From positions 1,798,001-1,862,000 of the forward strand of contig NZ_CP087590.1 of NCBI RefSeq assembly GCF_015594925.2: DNA of 64,000 bases, given 5' to 3'. The notes below the pieces were generated by a model. That model did no database searches. It was not told the origin of the DNA and worked only from the letters and a program-made list of their open reading frames with translations. A program made the translations under genes and the position numbers. The DNA comes from Vibrio sp. VB16 (GTDB lineage: Bacteria; Pseudomonadota; Gammaproteobacteria; Enterobacterales; Vibrionaceae). Numbering within the stretch: the first letter of the stretch is position 1; every line of letters begins with the position of its first letter. Positions 17,600 to 26,943 of the stretch are shown here, in pieces.

Positions 17600-18376
17600 A
17601 TGAAACGTGTATTTCAATTTAGTTTCGTCAGTCTGGTGTATCTATTTTTATACCTCCCCATTTTTGTCCTTATCGCAAATTCATTTAATGTCAGTAAATT
17701 TGGCATGAAATGGGGAGGATGGACACTGAAATGGTATGAGTCCTTGGTTAACAACGACAGTTTGATGCAAGCGGCATGGCATTCTATCAATATCGCGCTT
17801 TATTCTGCGACTGTGGCAACCATATTAGGAAGCTTAACGGCCGTGGCTCTGTTTCGTTACCGCTTCAAAGGTAAAGGTATGGTTAACGGGCTACTTTTCA
17901 TTGTCATGATGTCACCCGATATTGTTATGGCGATCTCATTGCTCGCTCTCTTTTTAGTCATCGGTGTCCAGTTAGGCTTTGTTACCTTATTTATTGCACA
18001 CATTACCTTTTGTTTACCATTTGTTGTCGTTACGGTATACAGCAGATTAAATGGATTTGATGTCAAAATGTTAGAAGCGGCAAAAGATCTTGGTGCGAGC
18101 GAGTGGATAATCTTAAAACAGATAATCTTTCCTTTAGCAAAACCGGCTGTTGCCGCTGGTTGGTTGCTTAGTTTTACCCTCTCTTTGGATGATGTCATCA
18201 TTAGCTCCTTTGTAACGGGTCCAGCTTATGAAATATTGCCGCTTAAAATATACTCTATGGTCAAGGTTGGGATATCGCCCGAAGTGAATGCATTAGCAAC
18301 ACTGATGCTGGTCGTCTCATTAGTTTTAGTCGCGCTTTCCCAAATTATCGTGCGAGAAAAGACTAAGTCGATTTAA
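17600..18376 (+). CDS. potC: Spermidine/putrescine ABC transporter permease PotC
   Basis: A 258-aa inner-membrane permease with six helices. It has an EAA loop (EAAKDLGASEWIILKQIIFP, about residue 155) and the conserved MMSPDIVMAISLLALF and SLDDVIISSFVTGP segments of PotC. It pairs with PotB. The preceding AGGGAGAG at the end of potB provides a ribosome site. About 120 bp separate it from potD, which is more than the gaps inside potABC. Confidence 0.96.
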   Translation: MKRVFQFSFVSLVYLFLYLPIFVLIANSFNVSKFGMKWGGWTLKWYESLVNNDSLMQAAWHSINIALYSATVATILGSLTAVALFRYRFKGKGMVNGLLFIVMMSPDIVMAISLLALFLVIGVQLGFVTLFIAHITFCLPFVVVTVYSRLNGFDVKMLEAAKDLGASEWIILKQIIFPLAKPAVAAGWLLSFTLSLDDVIISSFVTGPAYEILPLKIYSMVKVGISPEVNALATLMLVVSLVLVALSQIIVREKTKSI

Positions 18377-18499
18377 TTCGTTCTAATTCGATTGCAAAGT
18401 AATTAACTTCGTTTAAAATTCACGTCGAATGATGTATTGCATAAAGAATGATTCAGAGAGAATTACTCTTTGGACAGAAAAATCAACATGGTTGGAAAA

Positions 18500-19543
18500 A
18501 TGATGAATAACTGGTCTAAAATTATTTCGAGCACGCTTTGTGCCGCGACACTATCAGCAAGCGCTTTTGCCGCTGATGATGAACTCTATTTTTATAACTG
18601 GTCTGAATACATTCCAAATTCAATCTTAGAAGACTTTACTAAAGAGACTGGTATCAAAGTCATTTACTCTACATATGAGTCAAATGAAACTATGTATGCC
18701 AAACTCAAAACCCAAGGAAAAGGCTATGACTTAGTTGTTCCTTCGACCTATTTTGTTTCTAAGATGCGCAAAGAAAACATGTTGACGGCGATAGACAAAA
18801 CGAAGCTATCGCATTTCAAAGAACTCGACGAGAATTACCTAAACAAATCGTTTGACCCAGACAACACTTATTCCATTCCTTATATTTGGGGAGCAACGGG
18901 TATCGGCATCAACACAGATATGATGGATGCAAGCTCTATCACTAGCTGGGATGACTTTTGGGACCCTAAATGGGAAGGCCAGTTGATGATGATGGATGAC
19001 TCTCGTGAGTTCTTCCACATTGCTTTGGTTCGCTTAGGTTACTCTACTAATACTACAAACCCAGACGAGATAGAGGCCGCGTATAACGAGCTTAAAAAGC
19101 TGATGCCCAATGTACTCGTATTCAATTCAGACTTTCCTGCAAACCCTTATTTAGCGGGTGAAACAGCCGTGGGTATGCTCTGGAATGGTTCCGCCTATAT
19201 GGCGCGCCAAGAAGGCGCAAATATTGATATTATCTGGCCCGAAAAAGGGACCATATTCTGGATGGATAGTTTATCTATTCCTGCTGGAGCGCAAAACGTC
19301 GATGCTGCACATAAGATGATCAACTTCCTATTACGACCAGAAAATGCGGCCAAAATAGCCCTCGAAATTGGCTACCCAACGCCAGTCAAATCCGCTTATC
19401 CACTTTTACCTGAAGAATTTGCGAACGATACGAATATATTCCCACCTCAAGAGGTCATGAATTCGGGCTTTTGGCAGGATGAGGTTGGCGAAGCAAGTGT
19501 TCTTTATGAAGAGTATTTCCAAAAACTAAAGATCGAACAATAA
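18500..19543 (+). CDS. potD: Spermidine/putrescine-binding periplasmic protein PotD
   Basis: A 347-aa periplasmic substrate-binding protein. The signal peptide (about residues 1-24, ending ASAFA) leads into the mature start ADDELYFYNWSEYIPNSILE. The segments GIKVIYSTYESNETMYAKLK, YDLVVPSTYFVSKMRKE, PYIWGATGIGIN and WMDSLSIPAGAQN align with E. coli PotD, including the acidic and aromatic residues that hold the polyamine. The ATG at 18500 (or 18503) gives a normal signal peptide; a TTG at 18470 and an ATG at 18488 are also in frame. Only one potD copy is present here, while some vibrios carry two in tandem. Confidence 0.95.
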   Translation: MMNNWSKIISSTLCAATLSASAFAADDELYFYNWSEYIPNSILEDFTKETGIKVIYSTYESNETMYAKLKTQGKGYDLVVPSTYFVSKMRKENMLTAIDKTKLSHFKELDENYLNKSFDPDNTYSIPYIWGATGIGINTDMMDASSITSWDDFWDPKWEGQLMMMDDSREFFHIALVRLGYSTNTTNPDEIEAAYNELKKLMPNVLVFNSDFPANPYLAGETAVGMLWNGSAYMARQEGANIDIIWPEKGTIFWMDSLSIPAGAQNVDAAHKMINFLLRPENAAKIALEIGYPTPVKSAYPLLPEEFANDTNIFPPQEVMNSGFWQDEVGEASVLYEEYFQKLKIEQ

Positions 19544-19598
19544 GACCAATTACACTAAGCAACTTATTAGATGAAATGTATTCGATAAAGCAGACATA

Positions 19599-19618
19599 AA
19601 AGGCCATGAATGGCCTTT
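19599..19618 (+). terminator. Hairpin after potD
   Basis: AAAGGCCAT and ATGGCCTTT form a 9-bp stem with a 2-nt loop (effectively a 4-nt loop once the closing pair opens), 55 bp after the potD stop. Only a short T-run follows, so it may act with the next hairpin. Confidence 0.6.
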
Positions 19619-19698
19619 GCTAAACGAACAAGGACGTCTTGAGCGGTCTGTGGAATCGAGTTCATTTTGAACACATAATTAATGCCATTCTCTGCAGC

Positions 19699-19730
19699 AA
19701 TAAAAAAGCGGCTTTAGCCACTTTTTTATT
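19699..19730. terminator. Second hairpin with A- and T-runs between potD and cobB
   Basis: AATAAAAAAG.GGC pairs with GCC.CTTTTTTATT around a TTTA loop, with one mismatch. The flanking A and T runs suit termination from either strand between the convergent potD and cobB genes. Confidence 0.6.
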
Positions 19731-19803
19731 GCTCTACCCTATCCCTAACCTCTTTCTCTCCGCGTTTATACTTATACCCATTAGAGATCCAGAACCTTGC
19801 GCA

Positions 19804-20535
19804 CTAAGCGCTTTTGGCATCTTGGTGGCTAAGCAACTCCGCAACCAGTTTGGGTACTTCTATACTGGCTTTACCGTATCTCTTCTCTTCAAACTCACTT
19901 TCAACCGCAGATGGCTCTAGGTTGATTTCGATTGTATGAGCGCCATGCATACGCGCATCATGCACAAAGCCAGCCGCAGGATAAACCACACCAGATGTGC
20001 CAATAGAAATAAACAGGTCAACTTCCTCGAGCGCGGAATAAATATCACCCATACGAAGAGGCATTTCACCGAACCAAACAATGTGTGGTCTCATCTGCAC
20101 AGGGATCTGACAACAATGACAGAGCTCTCCAGTTTGAATGTCGTCTTTATGCTCAACAACTTGCGAAGATTCTGAACAGCGCGCTTTTAGAAGCTCGCCA
20201 TGCATATGAATAATATTCTTTGTGCCGCCCCGTTCATGTAGGTTATCGATGTTTTGCGTAATAACCGTCACCTTTCCATCCAATTCCGCTTCTAAGCGGC
20301 CTAAAGCTTGGTGGGCTAAGTTTGGTTTTATCTCTTCACTTTGAAGTTTACGACGTCGCTTGTTATAAAAGTTTTGTACCAAATCTGGGTTAGCATGAAA
20401 GCCTTCCGGTGTGGCGACATCTTCAATCTTATGGTTTTCCCAAAGCCCATCTTGTGCACGGAAGGTTTTGATTCCAGACTCAGCGGATATCCCAGCACCA
20501 GATAATATAACGATATTTTTATATGGAAATGACAT
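19804..20535 (-). CDS. cobB: NAD-dependent protein deacylase CobB (Sir2 family)
   Basis: A 243-aa class III sirtuin. The NAD-binding motif GAGISAESGIKTFRAQDGLW starts at about residue 13, and TQNIDNLHERGG (about 101) precedes the catalytic histidine in NIIHMHGEL. The tyrosine and arginine of FYNKRRRKL match the desuccinylase-type Y-x-x-R pair of E. coli CobB. Zinc-binding cysteines lie in ARCSES and CHCCQIP. It removes acetyl and succinyl groups from lysines of metabolic enzymes. It sits convergent to potABCD, an association also seen in enterobacteria. Confidence 0.95.
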   Translation of the reverse strand: MSFPYKNIVILSGAGISAESGIKTFRAQDGLWENHKIEDVATPEGFHANPDLVQNFYNKRRRKLQSEEIKPNLAHQALGRLEAELDGKVTVITQNIDNLHERGGTKNIIHMHGELLKARCSESSQVVEHKDDIQTGELCHCCQIPVQMRPHIVWFGEMPLRMGDIYSALEEVDLFISIGTSGVVYPAAGFVHDARMHGAHTIEINLEPSAVESEFEEKRYGKASIEVPKLVAELLSHQDAKSA

Positions 20536-20626
20536 TGAACTTCCCTTTTGCTTTGTTATTCATCTATAAGTAAAGTTTAGCATTTAGGAAATACCACTTA
20601 TAGTGCAAGGTTTTAGACTATAGTCG

Positions 20627-20656
20627 AAAAAAAACGGCTAATTAGCCGTTTTTTTC
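20627..20656. terminator. Symmetric terminator downstream of the ammonium transporter
   Basis: A nearly perfect palindrome, A8-CGGCTAATTAGCCG-T7, gives a strong stem with A and T runs on either side. It lies 20 bp past the end of the amt gene on the minus strand and upstream of cobB, so it most likely ends amt transcripts. Confidence 0.85.
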
Positions 20657-20676
20657 AATAAATGAGAACTCGCTGT

Positions 20677-21897
20677 TTAATCCTCATTAATAGAGCTTAT
20701 TTTATGTATCGCTAAATCCGCCCCCTTAAACTCATCTTCTTCACTCAATCGTAGGCCAACAAATTGATTGAGCATGCCGTAAACTAAACCAGCCCCTATC
20801 AATGCAACCAAAATGCCCATCAACGTACCCATAACTTGAACGGTAAAGCTAATGCCACCTAAGCCCCCCAGAGCCGTCTGGCCAAAGATACCCGCAGCAA
20901 TGCCACCCCAAGCACCACAAACGCCGTGTAATGGCCATACACCTAGTACATCGTCAAACTTTGTTTTATTTTGTATGTAGGTAAACAGCCATACAAACAT
21001 ACCACCCGCAATTGCCCCCGTTACCAAAGCGCCAATCGGATGCATTAAGTCAGACCCAGCACATATAGCAACCAAACCTGCTAAAGGCCCATTGTGGATA
21101 AAACCTGGGTCATTTTTACCAACAACTAGAGCCGCTAGAATACCTCCCACCATGGCCATCAATGAGTTCATGGCCACTAAACCACTAATCCCATTTAGGG
21201 TTTGAGCGGACATGACATTAAAACCAAACCAACCAACCGATAGAATCCAGGCACCAAGCGCTAAGAACGGAATGTTCGAAGGCGCAAAGTTTGTGTGCTT
21301 GCCCGCACGGATACGCCCTTTACGCATACCCAAAAAGAGTACGGCAACAAGTGCAATCCATCCACCGACACCGTGCACAACGACTGAGCCTGCGAAATCA
21401 TGGAATCCCGCACCAAAATTAGACTCAAACCATGATTGAACACCAAAATTTCCGTTCCAAATAATGCCTTCAAAAAATGGATAGATAAAACCAACGGTAA
21501 AAAAGGTGGCGAGCAAAATAGGATAAAAACGAGCGCGCTCAGCGATACCACCCGAAACGATAGCTGGAATGGCGGCGGCGAACGTTAGCAAAAAGAAAAA
21601 TTTGACCAACTCGTATCCGTTACCGGCAGATAAAGTTTCGGCACTTGAAAAAAAGTTAGCATCATAAGCGACCCAATAACCTATAAAAAAATATGCTATA
21701 GCTGATACGCCAAAATCAGCTAGGATCTTAACCAGCGCATTCACTTGGTTCTTCTTTCTTACTGTACCGACTTCTAGGAAGGCAAAACCAGCATGCATTA
21801 GAAACACCATTATTGCGCCCAATAGCAAAAATAACGTGTCAGAGCTCTCGGTTAATGTCTGTACTGCGCCATGAATTTCGTTAGCGGAAATACTCAT
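20677..21897 (-). CDS. amtB: Ammonium transporter (Amt family)
   Basis: A 406-aa channel with about eleven helices. Family blocks seen include MVFLMHAGFAFLEVGTVRKKN near the N-terminus, DFAGSVVVHGVGGWIALVAV (about residue 165) with one of the pore histidine regions, and VWPLHGVCGAWGGIAAGIFG near residue 320 with the second. It conducts ammonia/ammonium across the inner membrane. No signal peptide precedes the first helix, unlike E. coli AmtB. No glnK (PII) gene is next to it, although amtB is commonly paired with glnK. The gene symbol follows the family and does not imply the glnK-amtB operon type. Confidence 0.92.
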   Translation of the reverse strand: MSISANEIHGAVQTLTESSDTLFLLLGAIMVFLMHAGFAFLEVGTVRKKNQVNALVKILADFGVSAIAYFFIGYWVAYDANFFSSAETLSAGNGYELVKFFFLLTFAAAIPAIVSGGIAERARFYPILLATFFTVGFIYPFFEGIIWNGNFGVQSWFESNFGAGFHDFAGSVVVHGVGGWIALVAVLFLGMRKGRIRAGKHTNFAPSNIPFLALGAWILSVGWFGFNVMSAQTLNGISGLVAMNSLMAMVGGILAALVVGKNDPGFIHNGPLAGLVAICAGSDLMHPIGALVTGAIAGGMFVWLFTYIQNKTKFDDVLGVWPLHGVCGAWGGIAAGIFGQTALGGLGGISFTVQVMGTLMGILVALIGAGLVYGMLNQFVGLRLSEEDEFKGADLAIHKISSINED

Positions 21898-22193
21898 TCT
21901 AAATACTACTCCATGTATATCGCACTATTGTTGTGCACTTTGTCTATTATCTAACCAAAATGGTTGTTTTCTCTATTGGTTGTTGACGAAGCAAGTAGCG
22001 TTCCAAAAAATGAGTCTATTAGGATTAGAACATAAACACATATATTGCATTGTTTTTAAAGGATATATTTGAAATAGATAGAATTTCTAAAAAGAGATTT
22101 ACAACCTAATTGCCCCATAAAGGGTCAACAAGCACCAAATTGATCCATTAATTAAGCATTAATGATGCGCTAAAATGGGGAGTGGTTATCGTT

Positions 22194-24203
22194 CTATTCC
22201 TTCAATGGATCATCAAGATCGGGTATCACGCATTTTTTTAAGAATATACTGAACGTTGAGCCCACACCGACTTTTGATGTGACTTCAATCTTACCACCTA
22301 TTAGATTGATCAAACTCAGCGATACCGCCAACCCTAATCCAGTGCCATCAGATTTGGTTGTATAAAATGGTTCGAAAACATTCGCTATCTCTTGCGAACT
22401 GATCCCACAGCCTTTGTCTTGAATATGAATTATTGCACCATTAACTTTTGAATCTACTAACCAGTCTTCGGTAAAAATACCTAAAGAACCCTTACCCTGC
22501 ATGGATTGTATGGCGTTCATCAATACATTTATAATAATCTGTAATAGTTGATTTCGATTACACTGCACCGTCTCACTTTCTGAAAAGTGAGTAAAAAAAT
22601 CGATGTTCTTAACGTAAGTGCCCGTCCTAACGAGCGTAATTGCTTTCTGTAGCACGTCTGAAATGTTTTCATCCGTCAACATTTCCAGTTCATTGCCTAC
22701 GCGACTATATTGCAACAGGCTTGAGGTTATATTGGTTATCCTATCTATCTGATTCACAATATTTTCTAATTCATATGCGACAGACGGATTCTCATTTGCA
22801 AAATCAAGTTGCAACAACTGTATATTGCCTAAAATTACCGTAATTGGATTGTTTATCTCGTGGGCAATACCAGCAGTGAGCTTACCAAGAGCGGCTAGTT
22901 TTTCGTTGTTAATTAACTTGTCTCTCGTTACATTGAGTAACTCAATATGTTCTTCTAGTTCTTGAGTTTTCTGATTTAAGCTCGCGGTGCGAGAAACAAC
23001 TTTATATTCGAGTTGGTCGGCCGCACTCTGTATTTCATTCTCTCTTTTCTCAAGTTGATCTAACATGCTGTCAAATTGTGAGCCTAGTTGTGCTAACTCA
23101 TGTTCCTGATCAAGTTCAAGATCGCCAATTCGTCCATTTTTACCATTTTTAATCAACTTAACCGTGCTTGAAATACGCTGTATGGGATAGAACATCTCAT
23201 TAGTATTTCGGTACACCAGCACCGCTAATATCAACAATACAAGCAAAATGGCACATGAGATTTCAATCAGGTTAACAACGTAGGATTCAACGAGAGGCCA
23301 AACCTCATAACCCGTATAGAAAATGCCCACTACCTTGTTTTGGTGGTCATACACTGGTTGATAGGCAGAGATATACCAATCATCAAAAACGAAGGCTTTA
23401 TCAATATAATTATCACCCCGTTCTAAAACGGCCTCTTTCACTGTATCTGAAACTCGTGTACCTAGGGCACGCAGTCCATCCGATTTTGAAACAACATTGG
23501 TGCTGACACGCACGTCTCTTAAGAAAATGGTAACCGTTCCGTGCTCTGAATTTTGTTCATTCGTAAAGGGATAAATAAGATCTCTATACTCATCAACAAC
23601 AGAAAGATTGTTGTTTAGAAGTATGCCACCATCAAGGTAACCAAGTAATCGTCCATCATTATCTCGTACTGGATAGATGGTTCTACTAACAAAGCCATCG
23701 GTTAGAGGTATTGGCTCTTGTTGAATTGTAATACGGGCTTTATCTGCCAATCCAGGTCTGAGTTCATTAAGTTTGCTTGCAGTCAATATGTCAAAGAATG
23801 CAGGGGTCTGGGTGTAAGAAACGTAAGAGAATTCATTCTCTATTTTGTCTACTGGTACCCAACTTACAAAATCAAAGTGTTGAAATGGTTCGTGTGATTC
23901 AATCCAATGGTTTATCTCTTCTGAGCTGCTATTTGTATCATTAAGTTGTTTTTTAAAACGATATGAATCTGAGTAACTCCGCAATAATTCGTTTTGCCTC
24001 TCCTGCATTGTTTTGATGTTGAATTCAACAATATTGAGTTTCTCAGAAACGTCTTGAAGCGCATTTTGCCATGTGTAATTGACGGTCCAATAAAAACTAA
24101 AGGCAATCAGTGAGAGCAATATGGTAATGATCGGCAAAAAAATTAGAATAAAGAGGCGATACCTAAGTGTTGTCCTGATTTTCTCCTTTATTTTGCTATA
24201 CAT
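22194..24203 (-). CDS. Membrane sensor histidine kinase with extracytoplasmic Cache-like domain
   Basis: A 669-aa kinase. Transmembrane helix 1 is at about residues 15-38 and helix 2 at about 309-333. The 270-residue loop between them looks like a double Cache sensor domain (segments such as FVSRTIYPVRDNDGRLLGYL and YISAYQPVYDHQNKVVGIFY). A HAMP-like linker and a coiled coil follow. The HisKA motif GKLTAGIAHEINNPI carries the phospho-histidine H448. The HATPase domain shows NVLMNAIQSM (N box), DKGCGIS (G1), FEPFYTTKSDGTGLGLA (F and G2). It begins 12 bp after the response regulator gene, so the two are co-transcribed. The ligand is unknown. Confidence 0.92.
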   Translation of the reverse strand: MYSKIKEKIRTTLRYRLFILIFLPIITILLSLIAFSFYWTVNYTWQNALQDVSEKLNIVEFNIKTMQERQNELLRSYSDSYRFKKQLNDTNSSSEEINHWIESHEPFQHFDFVSWVPVDKIENEFSYVSYTQTPAFFDILTASKLNELRPGLADKARITIQQEPIPLTDGFVSRTIYPVRDNDGRLLGYLDGGILLNNNLSVVDEYRDLIYPFTNEQNSEHGTVTIFLRDVRVSTNVVSKSDGLRALGTRVSDTVKEAVLERGDNYIDKAFVFDDWYISAYQPVYDHQNKVVGIFYTGYEVWPLVESYVVNLIEISCAILLVLLILAVLVYRNTNEMFYPIQRISSTVKLIKNGKNGRIGDLELDQEHELAQLGSQFDSMLDQLEKRENEIQSAADQLEYKVVSRTASLNQKTQELEEHIELLNVTRDKLINNEKLAALGKLTAGIAHEINNPITVILGNIQLLQLDFANENPSVAYELENIVNQIDRITNITSSLLQYSRVGNELEMLTDENISDVLQKAITLVRTGTYVKNIDFFTHFSESETVQCNRNQLLQIIINVLMNAIQSMQGKGSLGIFTEDWLVDSKVNGAIIHIQDKGCGISSQEIANVFEPFYTTKSDGTGLGLAVSLSLINLIGGKIEVTSKVGVGSTFSIFLKKCVIPDLDDPLKE

Positions 24204-24215
24204 GTTGACACCCGT

Positions 24216-25655
24216 TTATGCACCCCATTCTTTAAACTTTCTGTCTAGTGTTTTTCTGGATATTTTGAGTTTCTTAGAAGCCGCCGTTTTATTACCATCG
24301 CAGTAATTTACAACTTGCACGATATGCGCTTTCTCAACCGCCTTCATTGCCCAGTCATCTGGGTAACCCACTATTTCTTCATCCATTATCATTGGCATTG
24401 AGTTGTTGCCACCGATATTGATAACCTGTCGATGTTTATCCAAAGTTGGGTTATGGGATATTTCATGCCAGTGGTGTGCGATCGAATTTCCAGTCAAAAT
24501 ACAACGTTCTATTAAATTGCGCAGTTCTCTAATGTTTCCGGGCCAATGATAGTTTTGCAGCGCATCAATCTCACCACTGCTCCATCCTGGTACTTTTACA
24601 CTTTGTTCGTTTGCTAGAAGCCTTGTAAAATAAGGAATCAGCTCAACCAGATCATCACTTCGTTCTCTTAAAGGGGCGACATGAATACTTAACACGTTTA
24701 GACGGTAATACAAATCTTGTCTAAACTCGCCCTTGTCCACCTGAGTCTTTAAAACCTTATTCGTTGCCGCTACAATTCTTACATTTGTGGTAAAGACACG
24801 GTTGGCACCTAAAGGTCGCACAACCCGCTCTTCAAGCACTCTCAACAGGGCTGATTGCATGTTGTGCGGAAGTTCACTCACTTCGTCTAAAAATAGGGTC
24901 CCTCCATTGGCAATTCTTAATAGTCCGTCGCGGCATGTATTCGACGTATGTGCATCGCAATATCCGAACAGTTCGTTAGCCAGATTAGCCGCATCCATTG
25001 AACCACAGTTCAAAGGTACAAATGCGCCACTGCGACCACTTCTTAGGTGAAGTTCGCGGGCAACTAACTCTTTACCCGTCCCAGATTCACCTTGTATTAA
25101 CACCGCTGCGTTAGACGGTGCGTATTGATTGATCTGCTTATCCAGTGTGCGGCTCTGAGCTGAATTACCAATAAGTTTAGCCGGTAAATATCGCATAACG
25201 TCTCTTTTTAAGGCCGTTATATTTCTTTTTTCAATTCGATTATCAATGCATTTCTTAACCGCACAGTAAATTTGGTCAATATTAAATGGCTTCAGTATAA
25301 AGTCGCTTGCGCCAAGCTTTAATGCTTTGATAGCCATTTGCAGGTTTGCATAGCCTGTAATGAATATGACGTCGGTGCTATTGGTCCCGTTTTCAAAGAC
25401 TTCGTGCCAGTCCATACCAGAACGGTCAGGTAGATTGATATCCAGCAATACCAGATCATATTGATTTCGCTGTCTAAGTTGCTCAGCCTGCCTGATAGTC
25501 GTCGCTGTATCGATCTGCCTAAAAAGCCGACTCAATGCCTTATAAAGAAGTTCGCAGATGCCAACTTCATCGTCGACGATTAATATGGATATTCCTTGAT
25601 ATTGCACATCAATTGGAAAGGGATGGTCTGTGGTATACTTCGCGGTTGTTGGCAT
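24216..25655 (-). CDS. NtrC-like response regulator lacking the GAFTGA loop
   Basis: About 479 aa from the ATG at 25655 (a TTG at 25664 is in frame). It has three domains: a receiver with the phospho-acceptor D72 in LVLLDINLPD, an AAA+ domain with Walker A GESGTGKE (189-196) and Walker B GGTLFLDE (251-258), and a C-terminal Fis-type HTH (GNKTAASKKLKISRKTLDRK). Between ELFG and the next conserved block the usual loop holding GAFTGA, which contacts sigma-54, is replaced by YCDAHTSNTCRDG and is two residues shorter. It may therefore bind DNA and hydrolyse ATP without activating sigma-54 RNA polymerase. It is upstream of its kinase and divergent from the mobA-mobB fusion. Confidence 0.92.
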   Translation of the reverse strand: MPTTAKYTTDHPFPIDVQYQGISILIVDDEVGICELLYKALSRLFRQIDTATTIRQAEQLRQRNQYDLVLLDINLPDRSGMDWHEVFENGTNSTDVIFITGYANLQMAIKALKLGASDFILKPFNIDQIYCAVKKCIDNRIEKRNITALKRDVMRYLPAKLIGNSAQSRTLDKQINQYAPSNAAVLIQGESGTGKELVARELHLRSGRSGAFVPLNCGSMDAANLANELFGYCDAHTSNTCRDGLLRIANGGTLFLDEVSELPHNMQSALLRVLEERVVRPLGANRVFTTNVRIVAATNKVLKTQVDKGEFRQDLYYRLNVLSIHVAPLRERSDDLVELIPYFTRLLANEQSVKVPGWSSGEIDALQNYHWPGNIRELRNLIERCILTGNSIAHHWHEISHNPTLDKHRQVINIGGNNSMPMIMDEEIVGYPDDWAMKAVEKAHIVQVVNYCDGNKTAASKKLKISRKTLDRKFKEWGA

Positions 25656-25756
25656 ATAAGACAACTAATAGTAGGGTTTAAAGACGTAATTGGTAAAAGA
25701 CACTCATTGCATAGCGAAGATTATATATAATAGCTATCTGTCATGCTAGTTACTAT

Positions 25757-25768
25757 TCAATCGATTGA
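25757..25768. promoter_or_regulatory. 12-bp palindrome between the response regulator and mobAB
   Basis: TCAATCGATTGA is a perfect palindrome in the 188-bp divergent spacer. It could be an operator for the adjacent regulator, but a 12-bp AT-rich palindrome also occurs by chance, so this is a weak call. Confidence 0.25.
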
Positions 25769-25843
25769 GTAAAGTGTAACCTACATTTATATTAGTTATT
25801 GTTTAACAACACATTTTAAATTACACAAAAAATAAGAACACAA

Positions 25844-26941
25844 ATGCATAACAATTCTTTAAGTTGGGTTATATTAGCTGGCGGTCGCGCATCCAGAATG
25901 GGCGGCAGCGATAAAGGCTTATTACTGCTCAGAGGCAAGTCTCTTGTAGAAACAGTATATTCACGTTTAAGCAATCAAATTGAATTGATCCGCATAAACG
26001 CGAATAGAAACCAAGCGAGTTACAGTAAATTCGCCGAAGTACACAGCGACCAGATAGACGGCTTTCAAGGCCCGTTAGCTGGCATTCACGCGTCGCTAAG
26101 TTCTTCTGAGTCGCAGTGGGTTGGTTTTACTCCTTGTGATACACCAAATATACCCAACGACCTTGTCAGTAGGCTGAGTGCTAAATTGAATTCAGATGTT
26201 GATGTTTATGTCGCGCATGACGGTAAACACGCTCAACCTGTGTTTAGTATTTGGAACAAACGTGCTCTTCCAAAACTCGAGTCTTTCTTGCAAGCGGGAG
26301 ACCGAAAAATAAAACTACTATTGGACAAATGTCATACTGAGTATATCGACTTCTCCGATAAACCAGAGACTTTTATTAATCTAAACACGCCAGAAGAACT
26401 AACTCAATTTGGTAATACAATGCAGAGACCTACGCTACCTTTACTTGGATTTGCCGCTTATAGCGGGACAGGGAAAACGACGCTTTTAGAAGCTATACTA
26501 CCGAAAATCAAAGCCCATGGCGTTCGTGTTGCCGTGTTAAAGCACGCCCATCATGATTTTGATTTGGATACGCCGGGAAAAGATAGTTATAGGTTGCGTA
26601 AAGCGGGAGCCGATCAGATGCTCATCGCCTCCGGTAACAGACATGTATTGTTTACTGAAACACCAGATAAAGAAGAAAACTTCGAATATCTACTAAACAT
26701 GTTTGACCATTCCAAATTAGACCTTATCCTTGTAGAAGGTTGCAAGACACTCTCCTTCCCAAAGATTGAGCTCCATCGAGATGAAGTTGGTAAACCTTGG
26801 TTATACAACCAAGACCCCGACATTATTGCGATCGCAGCGGATGTAAGAGTAGATAGCGCACTACCACAACTCGATATTAATGATATTGACGGAATAAGTG
26901 AATTCGTCATTACTTATGTAAACCAGTTTAACAAGGGGTAA
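25844..26941 (+). CDS. mobAB: Fused molybdenum cofactor guanylyltransferase MobA and adaptor MobB
   Basis: A 365-aa fusion. Residues about 1-190 are MobA: LAGGRASRMGGSDKGLLLL binds GTP, DGFQGPLAGIHASL and FTPCDTPNIP complete the nucleotidyltransferase fold, and NLNTPEEL closes the domain. Residues about 198-365 are MobB: P-loop GFAAYSGTGKTTLLEAILP, then VAVLKHAHHDFDLDTPGKDS and the IAIAADV region. MobA converts molybdopterin to the bis-MGD cofactor used by DMSO-reductase-family enzymes, and MobB is an accessory GTP-binding protein. In E. coli the two are separate genes. The ATG at 25844 is right before the conserved region. The next gene starts 2 bp after the stop. Confidence 0.95.
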   Translation: MHNNSLSWVILAGGRASRMGGSDKGLLLLRGKSLVETVYSRLSNQIELIRINANRNQASYSKFAEVHSDQIDGFQGPLAGIHASLSSSESQWVGFTPCDTPNIPNDLVSRLSAKLNSDVDVYVAHDGKHAQPVFSIWNKRALPKLESFLQAGDRKIKLLLDKCHTEYIDFSDKPETFINLNTPEELTQFGNTMQRPTLPLLGFAAYSGTGKTTLLEAILPKIKAHGVRVAVLKHAHHDFDLDTPGKDSYRLRKAGADQMLIASGNRHVLFTETPDKEENFEYLLNMFDHSKLDLILVEGCKTLSFPKIELHRDEVGKPWLYNQDPDIIAIAADVRVDSALPQLDINDIDGISEFVITYVNQFNKG

Positions 26942-26943
26942 AA

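Noticed and set aside
21922..21936. GCAC-N7-GTGC dyad upstream of amtB resembling an NtrC site
   Set aside because: It lies only about 25-40 bp before the ATG, where an activator site for a sigma-54 promoter would not be expected, and I found no convincing -24/-12 element.
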